Part shown: in pieces, positions 27,001 through 34,673 of the stretch
Layout of the letters: the number at the start of each line of letters is the position of its first letter
Numbering within the stretch: position 1 is the first letter of the stretch
Assembly: GCF_013204845.1 (NCBI RefSeq)
Contig: NZ_JABMKY010000006.1
Location: 1-64,000 of the forward strand
Origin: Paenibacillus qinlingensis
GTDB lineage: Bacteria > Bacillota > Bacilli > Paenibacillales > NBRC-103111
Reading direction: 5' to 3'
Length of the DNA: 64,000 nucleotides
Position numbers and translations under genes: made by a program
The notes under the pieces: generated by a model
The model's input: only the letters and a program-made list of their open reading frames with translations
Databases searched by the model: none
What the model was told of the DNA's origin: nothing

Positions 27001-27918
27001 ATGAAACATTCGGCTATGTACACAAGGAAAAAACTTTGGGTGTTAAACGGGCCACTCCTGATGATGTTCGTTCCCGTTCTATTGTATTTTATTATTTTCA
27101 AGTATGTGCCGATTGGCGGCTTAGTTATTGCTTTCAAAAGCTATAACTTCACAGATGGAATATGGGGAAGTCCTTGGGCGGGCTTGGACAATTTCAAGCT
27201 GCTGTATAGCAATCCTAATATGTTCAGCATTATTAGAAACACGTTGACGATTAGTCTATTAAGCACGTTTATTGGTTTTCCGTTTCCGATTCTGCTAGCT
27301 ATTCTGCTGAACGAAGTGCGTAAGTCATTTTTCAAAAAAGCCGTTCAGACGCTGGTGTATTTCCCCCACTTTCTAAATTGGGTCATTATTGGATCCTTTG
27401 TTGTCCTTATTTTTGCCCAAGAACATGGGATTATGGCTTCTATTTCTAAAGGAATAACGGGGGAAAGTTTTCCTTTCCTGTATGAAAAAAGTTCCTGGCT
27501 AGCTATCTTCTTGGGATCTGGGATATGGAAAGAAGCGGGCTTCTCAGCCATTATTTACTTGGCAGCTTTGAACTCCATCGACCCTAGTTTGTACGAAGCG
27601 GCAAGCATGGATGGTGCGAATAAGTTGAAGCAAATGTGGAATGTCACGCTGCCGGGTATAGCACCGGTCATCGCATTAATGCTGATTTTATCTATGGATC
27701 GCGTTATGAATGTTGGTTTTGAACAAATTTATGTCCTTGGCAATCCGGTCGTATCCGACCTTGCAAATGTGATTAGCGTATGGAGCTACAATGTTGGTCT
27801 TCGAAACGCTCAATTCAGTTTGTCGACTGCACTTGGTTTATTTGAGTCCTTGGTTGGATTAACGCTAGTTCTTATTGCGAATGGGATTGCACGTAGGTTT
27901 GGTCAGAGTATGTGGTAA
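27001..27918 (+). CDS. Carbohydrate ABC transporter permease (LplB type)
   Basis: 305 residues from the ATG at 27001, which has AAAGGAG ten bases upstream; a TTG at 26995 is too close to that site. Six membrane helices are present, opening PLLMMFVPVLLYFIIFKYVPIGG. The EAA loop is DPSLYEAASMDGANKLKQMWNVTLPGI. It would form the heterodimer with the LplC-type permease at 21727. It is separated from it by the binding-protein and regulator genes and by two terminators, so it has its own promoter or relies on readthrough. Confidence 0.88.
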   Translation: MKHSAMYTRKKLWVLNGPLLMMFVPVLLYFIIFKYVPIGGLVIAFKSYNFTDGIWGSPWAGLDNFKLLYSNPNMFSIIRNTLTISLLSTFIGFPFPILLAILLNEVRKSFFKKAVQTLVYFPHFLNWVIIGSFVVLIFAQEHGIMASISKGITGESFPFLYEKSSWLAIFLGSGIWKEAGFSAIIYLAALNSIDPSLYEAASMDGANKLKQMWNVTLPGIAPVIALMLILSMDRVMNVGFEQIYVLGNPVVSDLANVISVWSYNVGLRNAQFSLSTALGLFESLVGLTLVLIANGIARRFGQSMW

Positions 27919-28278
27919 AAAGAGTAGAATACCTGTGGTCAGACATCGTGGTAAGTAATCCTTTTATTCTTCAAATATGTCCCAGAATGAGCAAATTAGA
28001 TACAGGAAATCCATCTATTTCGCCTGAGATATTACTTCAACTAGAGGATCTACGCCTCCCAGAACCAAGCGCCCATCCTACTATCTCAGCTCTAACAGAA
28101 TGGCAACGTCAATCGTATGATGAACAGAAATAGAGGTTATAAAAGGCAAGGGGGAACGGTCTGGCCCTCTTTTCTTTTCATAATAGAAGTGTTAGAAAGG
28201 AGGATCTGAAGACGTTCTACGTTGCACCGAGGCAAGTGTACACTTACTTACAAACTAATGGATGAGGTGAATGAAAGA
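27919..28278 (+). other. Region between permease and beta-helix gene; possible gene remnant
   Basis: A 48-codon open frame, 27987-28133 (MSKLDTGNPSISPEILLQLE at its start), has no ribosome site and no recognised motif. It looks like a remnant or chance frame. After it come the terminator at 28148-28174 and the leader of the next gene. Confidence 0.25.
28148..28174 (+). terminator. Candidate terminator
   Basis: AAGGGGG pairs with CCCTCTT (one G-U) around ten bases, followed by TTCTTTTC. Confidence 0.5.
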
Positions 28279-30186
28279 ATGAAGGTTAGAACGAAATTAG
28301 GGTTGAAAAGTATGTTCATGTCCTTGGCTCTGATGGTTGCTGCTCCTTTCTCGGTTTTGGCATTTGATTATGGCGATTTACCTAGCACGATTTTCCCATC
28401 AGCTGGGTATACGAATACCGTATGGGGAGATCCAGGTGGATGGACGACGCTCAACGTAACTTCGTATAGCGTTCCTGTCAACAATCCAAGTGTAGATGCT
28501 TCTGTCGCAGTTCAGAATATGATTAACAGCACTTCAGGTCGTCGGATCTTGTATTTCCCAGATGGCGCTTATTATTTTAAAACCCCGCTCAGTATCACAA
28601 CAGGCAATATCATTATTCGCGGAAATGGGTTGACGAACACAACGTTCTTGATCGGTGATTCAGCGAATGTGAATACGGAGCTCCGTTTTGATGGAAGCCT
28701 CACGGGGAGTCCAGTACCTGTCACAGGCTCACCTGCTCCTGGCAGTCAGACCATAACTGTGGATGACGCCAGCACGCTGAATGTGAATGATAACATTCTG
28801 CTTTATCTCTCCGGGGGCAAGCTTGCATGGAGTTTCTACACGGAATCTCAAATTTTTACAATCACTGGAAAAACAGGGAATACCCTGACGCTGGGTAAGT
28901 CGATTGGGCTAGATTATCCAGCTGCTAAACAGCCGATGGTCCAAAAGCTCAATTTGCTGCCGAATATCGGCGTGGAGAAGGTTAAACTCGTGCGTACGGT
29001 TCAGCCAACGATCGAGAATATCAATAATCTCTCTTTAAATCGGACAGTGAACAGCTACGTGAAAGACATTGAATCTGTGCTCAGCGGTCGGGGACATATT
29101 TCCATAGATAACAGCAAGGATGTCGTGGTAGAACGGAATTATGTTCATGACGCTTTTATCAAAAATGTTGGTGGCTACGCGTATGGGATCGTAAATAATG
29201 GTTCCACAAGCGTTCGGATTACGGATAATAAAACGTGGGATCTGCGACATCATATCCTGCTTCAGTTGGGAGCCAACCACTCCGTTGTTAGCTATAATTC
29301 GTTAGAATCACCCTATACCGATTATAACGATTTGGCGTTTCATTCAAATTATGCCTATATGAACTTGATTGAAGGTAACAGCTTCAGAGAAGGATATGCG
29401 GATAATTCCAAATCAGGTGATCCTGTTATGACAGCTACGGGTCCTCGCAATACATGGTTTCGGAATAAAGCTACTGGCAAAATTGGAACGGATAATACGT
29501 CTACGGTTAATCAAAATATGATTGGCAATTATATCGGCAGTATGTCTACTTCGGGGTCTGGTCACTATCTGGGCGCTAATAAATTAACGAGTGGTACGAT
29601 TAATTGGGGATCCCTCAGTGCTGTCTCAAACATCCCAGCATCCTTATATCTGACAGCTCAGCCATCATTCTTAAGCGGGAAGCCATGGCCATTATACGGT
29701 CCTAATGTAGGAACGGATTGGGGAGCTAGCAACACGAATCCAGCCAAAGATAGAGCGATTCCTGTAAGCGGTAACACGATAGTCGATGATTTGAACGATT
29801 GGAGCAAAACATACAGCCACACGGCTAACCTTGGTTTTGATATGTTGAATACGGCTAAATTCGAAAGCGATACTTCCCGTGCGAAGCGAACAACCAAGAC
29901 GAATGAAGAGATCGTGTGGAATCAAGCGGGAATGAAATCCTTTAGCGCGGTTACGTTCTTCTGGCCATCCGAAGGCGTATCGGCTTTCACACTTTATACG
30001 TCACCAGATGGTTCGACGTGGACGGTGGCGTCACCTGCGATATCAGGTGGATCAGGGGATTGGAAGAAGTATACGTATACGCTAACAGGCATGGTAGGTG
30101 TGAATTACGTGAAGATGCGATGGAACAATACAGCAGGTTCCGTGTGGAATCCGCAAATTAGTAAAGTAACGATGACGACGTATTAA
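28279..30186 (+). CDS. Secreted right-handed beta-helix protein (pectate-lyase-3/GH55-like)
   Basis: 635 residues from the ATG at 28279, which has GAGGTG nine bases upstream; upstream in-frame codons are poorer. A signal peptide ends near VLAFDYG (residue ~24). The N-terminal part, with [22 protein letters not shown] (positions ~50-75) and [12 protein letters not shown], is the start of a Pectate_lyase_3-type beta-helix. Asn-rich rungs ([24 protein letters not shown]) follow. The last ~130 residues form a jelly-roll-like module that may bind carbohydrate. It would act on a polysaccharide outside the cell and feed the neighbouring transporter; linkage specificity cannot be read. A terminator follows. 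Confidence 0.75.
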   Translation: MKVRTKLGLKSMFMSLALMVAAPFSVLAFDYGDLPSTIFPSAGYTNTVWGDPGGWTTLNVTSYSVPVNNPSVDASVAVQNMINSTSGRRILYFPDGAYYFKTPLSITTGNIIIRGNGLTNTTFLIGDSANVNTELRFDGSLTGSPVPVTGSPAPGSQTITVDDASTLNVNDNILLYLSGGKLAWSFYTESQIFTITGKTGNTLTLGKSIGLDYPAAKQPMVQKLNLLPNIGVEKVKLVRTVQPTIENINNLSLNRTVNSYVKDIESVLSGRGHISIDNSKDVVVERNYVHDAFIKNVGGYAYGIVNNGSTSVRITDNKTWDLRHHILLQLGANHSVVSYNSLESPYTDYNDLAFHSNYAYMNLIEGNSFREGYADNSKSGDPVMTATGPRNTWFRNKATGKIGTDNTSTVNQNMIGNYIGSMSTSGSGHYLGANKLTSGTINWGSLSAVSNIPASLYLTAQPSFLSGKPWPLYGPNVGTDWGASNTNPAKDRAIPVSGNTIVDDLNDWSKTYSHTANLGFDMLNTAKFESDTSRAKRTTKTNEEIVWNQAGMKSFSAVTFFWPSEGVSAFTLYTSPDGSTWTVASPAISGGSGDWKKYTYTLTGMVGVNYVKMRWNNTAGSVWNPQISKVTMTTY

Positions 30187-30230
30187 TGTTGCCCGTGATG
30201 TGTTGAAAGGCAAGCATCGACTCCACAAAC

Positions 30231-30266
30231 AAAGGAGCTAAGCGATCAATCCGCTTAGCTCCTTTT
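30231..30266 (+). terminator. Terminator after the beta-helix gene
   Basis: AAAGGAGCTAAGCG pairs perfectly with CGCTTAGCTCCTTT around a 7-base loop, then T. Confidence 0.9.
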
Positions 30267-30572
30267 CAGCATAATAAATGGATTTCATGTAGCTAAATTA
30301 GAGGAAATGGCCGACTTTATAGGAATAAATGGATTATATACAGGTAATCTCAGCCATTCTCGGCATTTTGGTCAGAAATTGCTGAATTAGCTGTAGAATT
30401 TACAGTTATTCAAGTAATTGAACGAAAATGTTCTGAAATAACTGGAGTTTTTCCAGTTAGCTGATTCTGAAGGAATTTAGCACTTATTAGGAGGAATACG
30501 AGATAGAGGGTGAGGAATGCAGAGAAAGGCAGTGAATGTAGAGAAAGACAGGGAAAGGCATAGAAAGGAAGC
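30267..30572. other. Intergenic stretch with two similar hairpins
   Basis: No gene is supported. Hairpins TAGCTGTA-GAATT-TACAGTTA (30388-30408) and TAACTGGA-GTTTT-TCCAGTTA (30439-30459) share the AACTG/CAGTT stem and are probably dispersed intergenic repeats. A purine-rich run begins after about 30490. Confidence 0.45.
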
Positions 30573-30619
30573 GAAAGAGAAAGGGAAAGGGAAAGGGAAA
30601 GAAAAAGAAAAAGAAAGGG
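30573..30619 (+). repeat. 47-base homopurine tract (GGGAAA/GAAAAA repeats)
   Basis: An unbroken purine run is built mainly of repeated GGGAAA units followed by GAAAAA units. It lies directly at the terminator of the minus-strand ABC gene and provides that terminator's T tract. The small open frame through it is a low-complexity artefact. Confidence 0.8.
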
Positions 30620-30650
30620 CGGCCCCTCACCATGTAGTGAAGGACTGCCC
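30603..30650 (-). terminator. Terminator of the decayed ABC operon
   Basis: On the minus strand GGGCAGTCCTTCAC pairs with GTGAGGGGCCGCCC around six bases, and TTTCTTTTTCTTTTT follows. Confidence 0.8.
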
Positions 30651-30658
30651 TTCTTCTA

Positions 30659-31453
30659 TTAGCCAAGTACGACGCGGTCATCGGCTAGCTTATTACCGCT
30701 GATGTGCTCAAACTCACCGAGCAGCTGCGCTACCGTGAGATTCTTCTTGCGTTCCTCGTTCACATCAAGAATGATGCGACCTTTATCCATCATGATTAGC
30801 CGATTGCCGAGACGGATCGCTTGCTCCATATTGTGCGTGACCATGAGTGTGGTCAGCTTCATTTCGCGCACGATTTCCTCGGTCAATCGTGTGATGAGTT
30901 CAGCCCGCGCGGGATCGAGCGCGGCAGTGTGCTCATCCAGCAGCAGAATCTGCGGCTGGGTGAACGTCGCCATCAGCAAGCTGAGGGCTTGACGCTCGCC
31001 GCCGGAGAGCAGACCGACTTTCGCGCGCAGACGGCTTTCCAGGCCGATGCCGAGGCGCTGCAGCTGTTCAAGGAACAGCGCGCGCTTCCGCGCATTGGTG
31101 CCGAAACTGAGCCCGCGCTTCTTGCCGCGGGCATAAGCCATGGCGAGATTCTCCTCGATGGTCATTCGAGGAGCGGTCCCCGCCATGGGGTCTTGAAAGA
31201 CGCGGCCGATCCAGCGGCTGCGTTCGTATTCCGGCAGATGGTGAATGACTTCACCATCGATTAGTACTTCTCCGGCGTCTGGCGTCATGACGCCGGAGAT
31301 GATGTTCATCAGCGTCGATTTGCCTGCGCCATTACTGCCGATGACCGTGACGAAGTCACCGGGCTTCAGGGTTAGGTTAATGCCGATAAGCGCAATTTTC
31401 TCATCGGCGGAACCAGGATTAAAGAGCTTGGAAACGTTCGAGAGCTGCAGCAT
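30659..31453 (-). CDS. ABC transporter ATP-binding protein (TrpZ-like)
   Basis: 264 residues. Walker A GSNGAGKST is near 38-46, Q-loop VFQDPMAGT near 90, signature LLSGGERQALSL near 146-157, Walker B ILLLDEHTAALD near 169-180 and H-loop MVTHNMEQA near 203. The DPMAGTAP and EHTAALDP variants are typical of the ATPase of COG2984/COG4120-type transporters (TrpXYZ in streptococci). The protein appears intact. Its ATG overlaps the stop of the broken permease (TAATG). Without a working permease it may be idle or serve another system. Confidence 0.88.
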   Translation of the reverse strand: MLQLSNVSKLFNPGSADEKIALIGINLTLKPGDFVTVIGSNGAGKSTLMNIISGVMTPDAGEVLIDGEVIHHLPEYERSRWIGRVFQDPMAGTAPRMTIEENLAMAYARGKKRGLSFGTNARKRALFLEQLQRLGIGLESRLRAKVGLLSGGERQALSLLMATFTQPQILLLDEHTAALDPARAELITRLTEEIVREMKLTTLMVTHNMEQAIRLGNRLIMMDKGRIILDVNEERKKNLTVAQLLGEFEHISGNKLADDRVVLG

Positions 31454-32363
31454 TAACGCTCACCTCCTTTGTTCATTTGCAGCGCGAGCTCGAGGAGCTC
31501 GGCAGAGCGCTTCTTCGCATTCGCTTTTTGTTTTACCGCTCGCTGCACAGAGGGCAGAACGAGCGCGATAATGACGATAATCGCGGTAATTAACTTCAAG
31601 TCGGACGCTTTCAGCCACTCGACTCGAAGTGCTAACGCGACAACAATCCGGTACACGATGGAACCGAGTACAGCAGCAAGTGTCGCTTGGAAAACGGAGC
31701 GAGCCCCAAAAATCGCTTCCCCAATAATAACAGAAGCTAGTCCGACTACAATCATTCCGATTCCCATGGAGATGTCGGCAAAGCCGGATTGCTGAGCAAT
31801 GAGTGCACCGGATAAAGCGACTAACCCATTTGATAAGCTCAGGCCAAGAATCGTTGTTCGATCCGTATTGGCACCGAAGCTGCGAATCATTCGTGCGTTG
31901 TCACCTGTTGCACGGAGGGCAAGACCCAGATCGGTATGCAGGAACGGCATCAAGTAACAATTTGAATACAATCACAATAATCAGTACAACGGTAATTGGC
32001 GACATGGAAGTGAACAACGTATCTACACCAAGAAGTGAAATGTTCGGCTTGCCCATGCTGCGCATATTAATTGAATACAGGGCAATCGAGAATCCCGGAC
32101 AGAAGCCCATTAATTTTTCCCTTCGTATGAAGCAGTCCTGTACAAGCGCCAGCAATAAGTCCACCAGCAAAAGCGGCTAAACAAACAAGAATCGGTGAGT
32201 AGCCATTTGCGATTAGAATTGCAGCAATGGCTCCGCCTGTTGTAAAACTCCCGTCTACGGTTAGATCGGGGAAATCAAGAATACGAAACGTAATATAAAC
32301 ACCTAGCGCCATCAACGCATAGAGCAGGCCTAGCTCGACGGCACCAATCATTGAATCCATCAT
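31453..32363 (-). pseudogene. Broken ABC permease (TrpY-like), two frameshifts
   Basis: Three overlapping frames together make one permease. Frame 1 (32363 to ~32085) starts MMDSMIGAVELGLLYALMAL and runs to GLLHTKGKINGLLSGIL. The second (~32085 to ~31946) continues IALYSINMRSMGKPNISLLG to KLLLDA. The third (~31946 to 31453) continues FLHTDLGLALRATGDNARMI to the end. The junctions lie at about 32084-32090 and 31943-31948, each consistent with one extra base or two lost (the first could be a 5-base loss, since two residues seem missing). The operon neighbours are the ATPase and a binding protein. Sequencing error cannot be excluded, but the neighbouring binding protein is also damaged. Confidence 0.8.
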
Positions 32364-32435
32364 CCTTATTCCTCCTTACTTTGAAAAAAAAGAGATGAAC
32401 GAAAGTGACGTTCACCCCTTTAGTGTCTTTCAATC

Positions 32436-33470
32436 TTACTGAATAATATTTTTCTCTTTATCTTTTACTGCGGCTTTCATAGCATCCGTTACTTCGATGC
32501 CCTGTGCTTTAGCTGCTTTTAGGTTTAGGATGAGATCCATTTTGTCAGGTACGGTAACTTTCATGTCTGCAGGTTTCTTCCCATTTTTGAGAATATCGAC
32601 AGCCATTTGGCCTACTTGGTAGCCATGATCGTAGTATTTGAAGCCAACGGTTGCGAAAGCTCCTTTTTCAACGGTATCACGGTCACTGGAGAAGAACGGG
32701 ATTTTCTTGTCGTTCGCGATTTGAATGATACCATCCACACCACTAACGACTGTGTTATCAAGCGTAATCAAGAATGCGTCTACACGGCCAACTAGGGATT
32801 GTGCAGCTTGTTTTACTTCTGATGTGTTGGTAACAGGTGCTTTAATTAACTTGATGCCATGCTTACTCAAAGATTGTTCAGCATTTTTGGCCATAATGAC
32901 AGCGTTGGGTTCTCCTTCATTCAGGACAAGACCAACTGTCTTAATCTTCGGCATGTTAGCTGCTACGAAATCCATTAATTGGGCGATGGCCATTGGATTC
33001 GTATCGGAAGCACCTGAGACATTGCCGCCTGGCTTATCCACATTGGTTACGATTTTGGCTGCAAGAGGGTCCGTAACAGCTGCGAAAAGAATCGGAGCTT
33101 TCTTCACTTGTTGTACAACTGCCTGTGCCGAAGGTGTTGCAATACCAAGTACAAGATCGTTGTCGGCAGAAGCTATTTTTTGAGCGATGGATAAGTTATT
33201 GGGTTGATCACCTTGGGCGTTATTGAAATCAACTTTCAAGTTCGTGCCTTCTACGATGCCTGCATCCTTAAGTGCTGCTAGGAAACCCTGACGTGTGGCA
33301 TCCAAGGATGGATGTTCCACAATTTGCGAAATCGCGATTTTGTACGTTTTGGATGCGGCTGCTGTAGCTGCCGGCGTAGTTGAGGCAGAGATCGGAGGGT
33401 TTCCGTCAATTGTTTTATCCGTAATTGTGATTTTTCTGTGAAAATTTGGCGGGAAATGGAAGAAGTACAT
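32436..33470 (-). CDS. TrpX-like ABC substrate-binding protein lacking its signal peptide
   Basis: 344 residues. From about residue 41 (SKTYKIAISQIVEHPSLDAT) the sequence is a full COG2984 binding protein, including IASADNDLVLGIATPSAQAV, FAAVTDPLAAKIV and TLDNTVVSGVDGIIQ. Family members bind tryptophan or other aromatic compounds. The first ~30 residues (MYFFHFPPNFHRKITITDKT) are not a signal peptide and have no lipobox. Only about 20 bp separate this start from the terminator of dat, so the promoter and the export-signal region seem deleted. The protein would stay in the cytoplasm, if made. Confidence 0.7.
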   Translation of the reverse strand: MYFFHFPPNFHRKITITDKTIDGNPPISASTTPAATAAASKTYKIAISQIVEHPSLDATRQGFLAALKDAGIVEGTNLKVDFNNAQGDQPNNLSIAQKIASADNDLVLGIATPSAQAVVQQVKKAPILFAAVTDPLAAKIVTNVDKPGGNVSGASDTNPMAIAQLMDFVAANMPKIKTVGLVLNEGEPNAVIMAKNAEQSLSKHGIKLIKAPVTNTSEVKQAAQSLVGRVDAFLITLDNTVVSGVDGIIQIANDKKIPFFSSDRDTVEKGAFATVGFKYYDHGYQVGQMAVDILKNGKKPADMKVTVPDKMDLILNLKAAKAQGIEVTDAMKAAVKDKEKNIIQ

Positions 33471-33489
33471 TTGGGGAGAGATATGTTGG

Positions 33490-33538
33490 TAAAGAAGAGA
33501 GCAACCTTAGAGGTCATTTGAGATGACTAGGGTTGCCC
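33490..33538 (-). terminator. Terminator of dat
   Basis: On the minus strand GCAACC-CTAGTCAT pairs with ATGACCTCTAAGGTTGC around CTCAA, followed by TCTCTTCTTT. Confidence 0.65.
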
Positions 33539-33563
33539 TTGAATGTAGTGAAGTCTGCGACTT

Positions 33564-34394
33564 CTATTGGAGAAAGGTTCTTTCAAATTCAGCTTGAAGT
33601 CTCTGGGTAATTGGACCAGGTGTACCCGTACCGATGACTTGTCCATCGATTAGTAGAATTGATGTAATCTCAACTGTCGTCCCAGTTATGAAAACTTCAT
33701 CCGCTTGCAAAAGCTGCTCGGTCGTAAAGGGTTCTTCTTTAACTTGTACTTGTAAAGCATGCGCTAATCTAAGTACCACTGCACGCGTAATACCATGCAG
33801 AATCAGGTGATTCGCAGGATGGGTGTAGAGCAAATGATCTTTGACCATCATCAGATTCGATGCGCTGCATTCGGTGACTGTTCCTTCTCGATGCAAGATG
33901 ACTTCTTGTACGCCATGATCTAGCGCAGCTTGTTTTGCAAGTACATTAGGAAGCAAGTTCAAGGTTTTGAGATCACAACGTAGCCAGCGAATATCGGGTT
34001 GAGTGATGGCTTTTATACCATTTTGAATTGTAGATAACGGACGTTTCACTTCAGAACAGTAGGCCAGTAAAATCGGCTCTGCCTGTGCCGGGAAAGGATG
34101 CGCGCGAGGGGCCTCTCCGCGAGTGATTTGCAAATAAACCGTACCTTCGATGAGGTTGTTATGATGTATAAGCTTGTTGATAATGTCGATGATTTCTTCA
34201 TTGTTGTAAGGTAATTGCAGACGTACCTCGCTTGCTGTGCGTTCGAGCCGCTGCATATGTGCTTCGCCTTCATAAATCTGCCCATTGTATACGCGAAACA
34301 CTTCGTAAATCCCATCTCCGAAATAATAACCGCGATCATCAGGTGAAATCTGAATGTCTTTTTTATGAATGAATTCGTTTTTATAAAAATACAT
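33564..34394 (-). CDS. dat: D-amino acid aminotransferase
   Basis: 276 residues from the ATG at 34394, chosen because AAAGGAG lies seven bases upstream; a 13-residue-longer read lacks a site. Fold-type IV PLP enzyme: RGYYFGDGIYEVFRVYNGQI near 21-40, RCDLKTLNLLPN with the Schiff-base Lys at ~143, TVTECSASNLMMV and ITGTTVEITSI. It interconverts D-alanine and D-glutamate, supplying D-glutamate for peptidoglycan. It is divergent from nrdJ, with a LexA-like palindrome 33 bp before its start. Confidence 0.92.
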   Translation of the reverse strand: MYFYKNEFIHKKDIQISPDDRGYYFGDGIYEVFRVYNGQIYEGEAHMQRLERTASEVRLQLPYNNEEIIDIINKLIHHNNLIEGTVYLQITRGEAPRAHPFPAQAEPILLAYCSEVKRPLSTIQNGIKAITQPDIRWLRCDLKTLNLLPNVLAKQAALDHGVQEVILHREGTVTECSASNLMMVKDHLLYTHPANHLILHGITRAVVLRLAHALQVQVKEEPFTTEQLLQADEVFITGTTVEITSILLIDGQVIGTGTPGPITQRLQAEFERTFLQ

Positions 34395-34426
34395 GTGGGT
34401 GCGCTCCTTTGTATGAAAATATTTAT

Positions 34427-34440
34427 GGAACATATGTTCT
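34427..34440. promoter_or_regulatory. Candidate LexA (SOS) box
   Basis: GGAACATATGTTCT contains GAAC-ATAT-GTTC and agrees with the Bacillus consensus CGAACRNRYGTTYG at all but the two outer bases. It lies between dat and nrdJ, 33 bp from the dat start and 234 bp from the nrdJ start. Confidence 0.5.
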
Positions 34441-34673
34441 AAAATATATCCTGATGTGGTATCCTACTTATAGGTTAACAAAGGAAGAGAGACGCGTCAA
34501 AGCTAGTAAATTCGTGACTAGAGTGAATTTGGTTCTTTTGCCAATGGTACATCCATATCTTGTGTAGTATAATGATTTAGCACTACCATATATTGAGATT
34601 TATTGGCTATCGACTCTTGTAGTGATTATCTTAATTGCAGCTGAATTTGCACTTTATTGGGAGGCTTATGTTC

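Noticed and set aside
30517..30702. Plus-strand 61-codon frame through the purine tract
   Set aside because: Low-complexity K/E/G peptide that results from the repeat; it runs into the terminator and antisense to the ABC gene.
34441..34673. Cobalamin riboswitch before nrdJ
   Set aside because: No GCCACTG B12-box or related core is seen in the leader.
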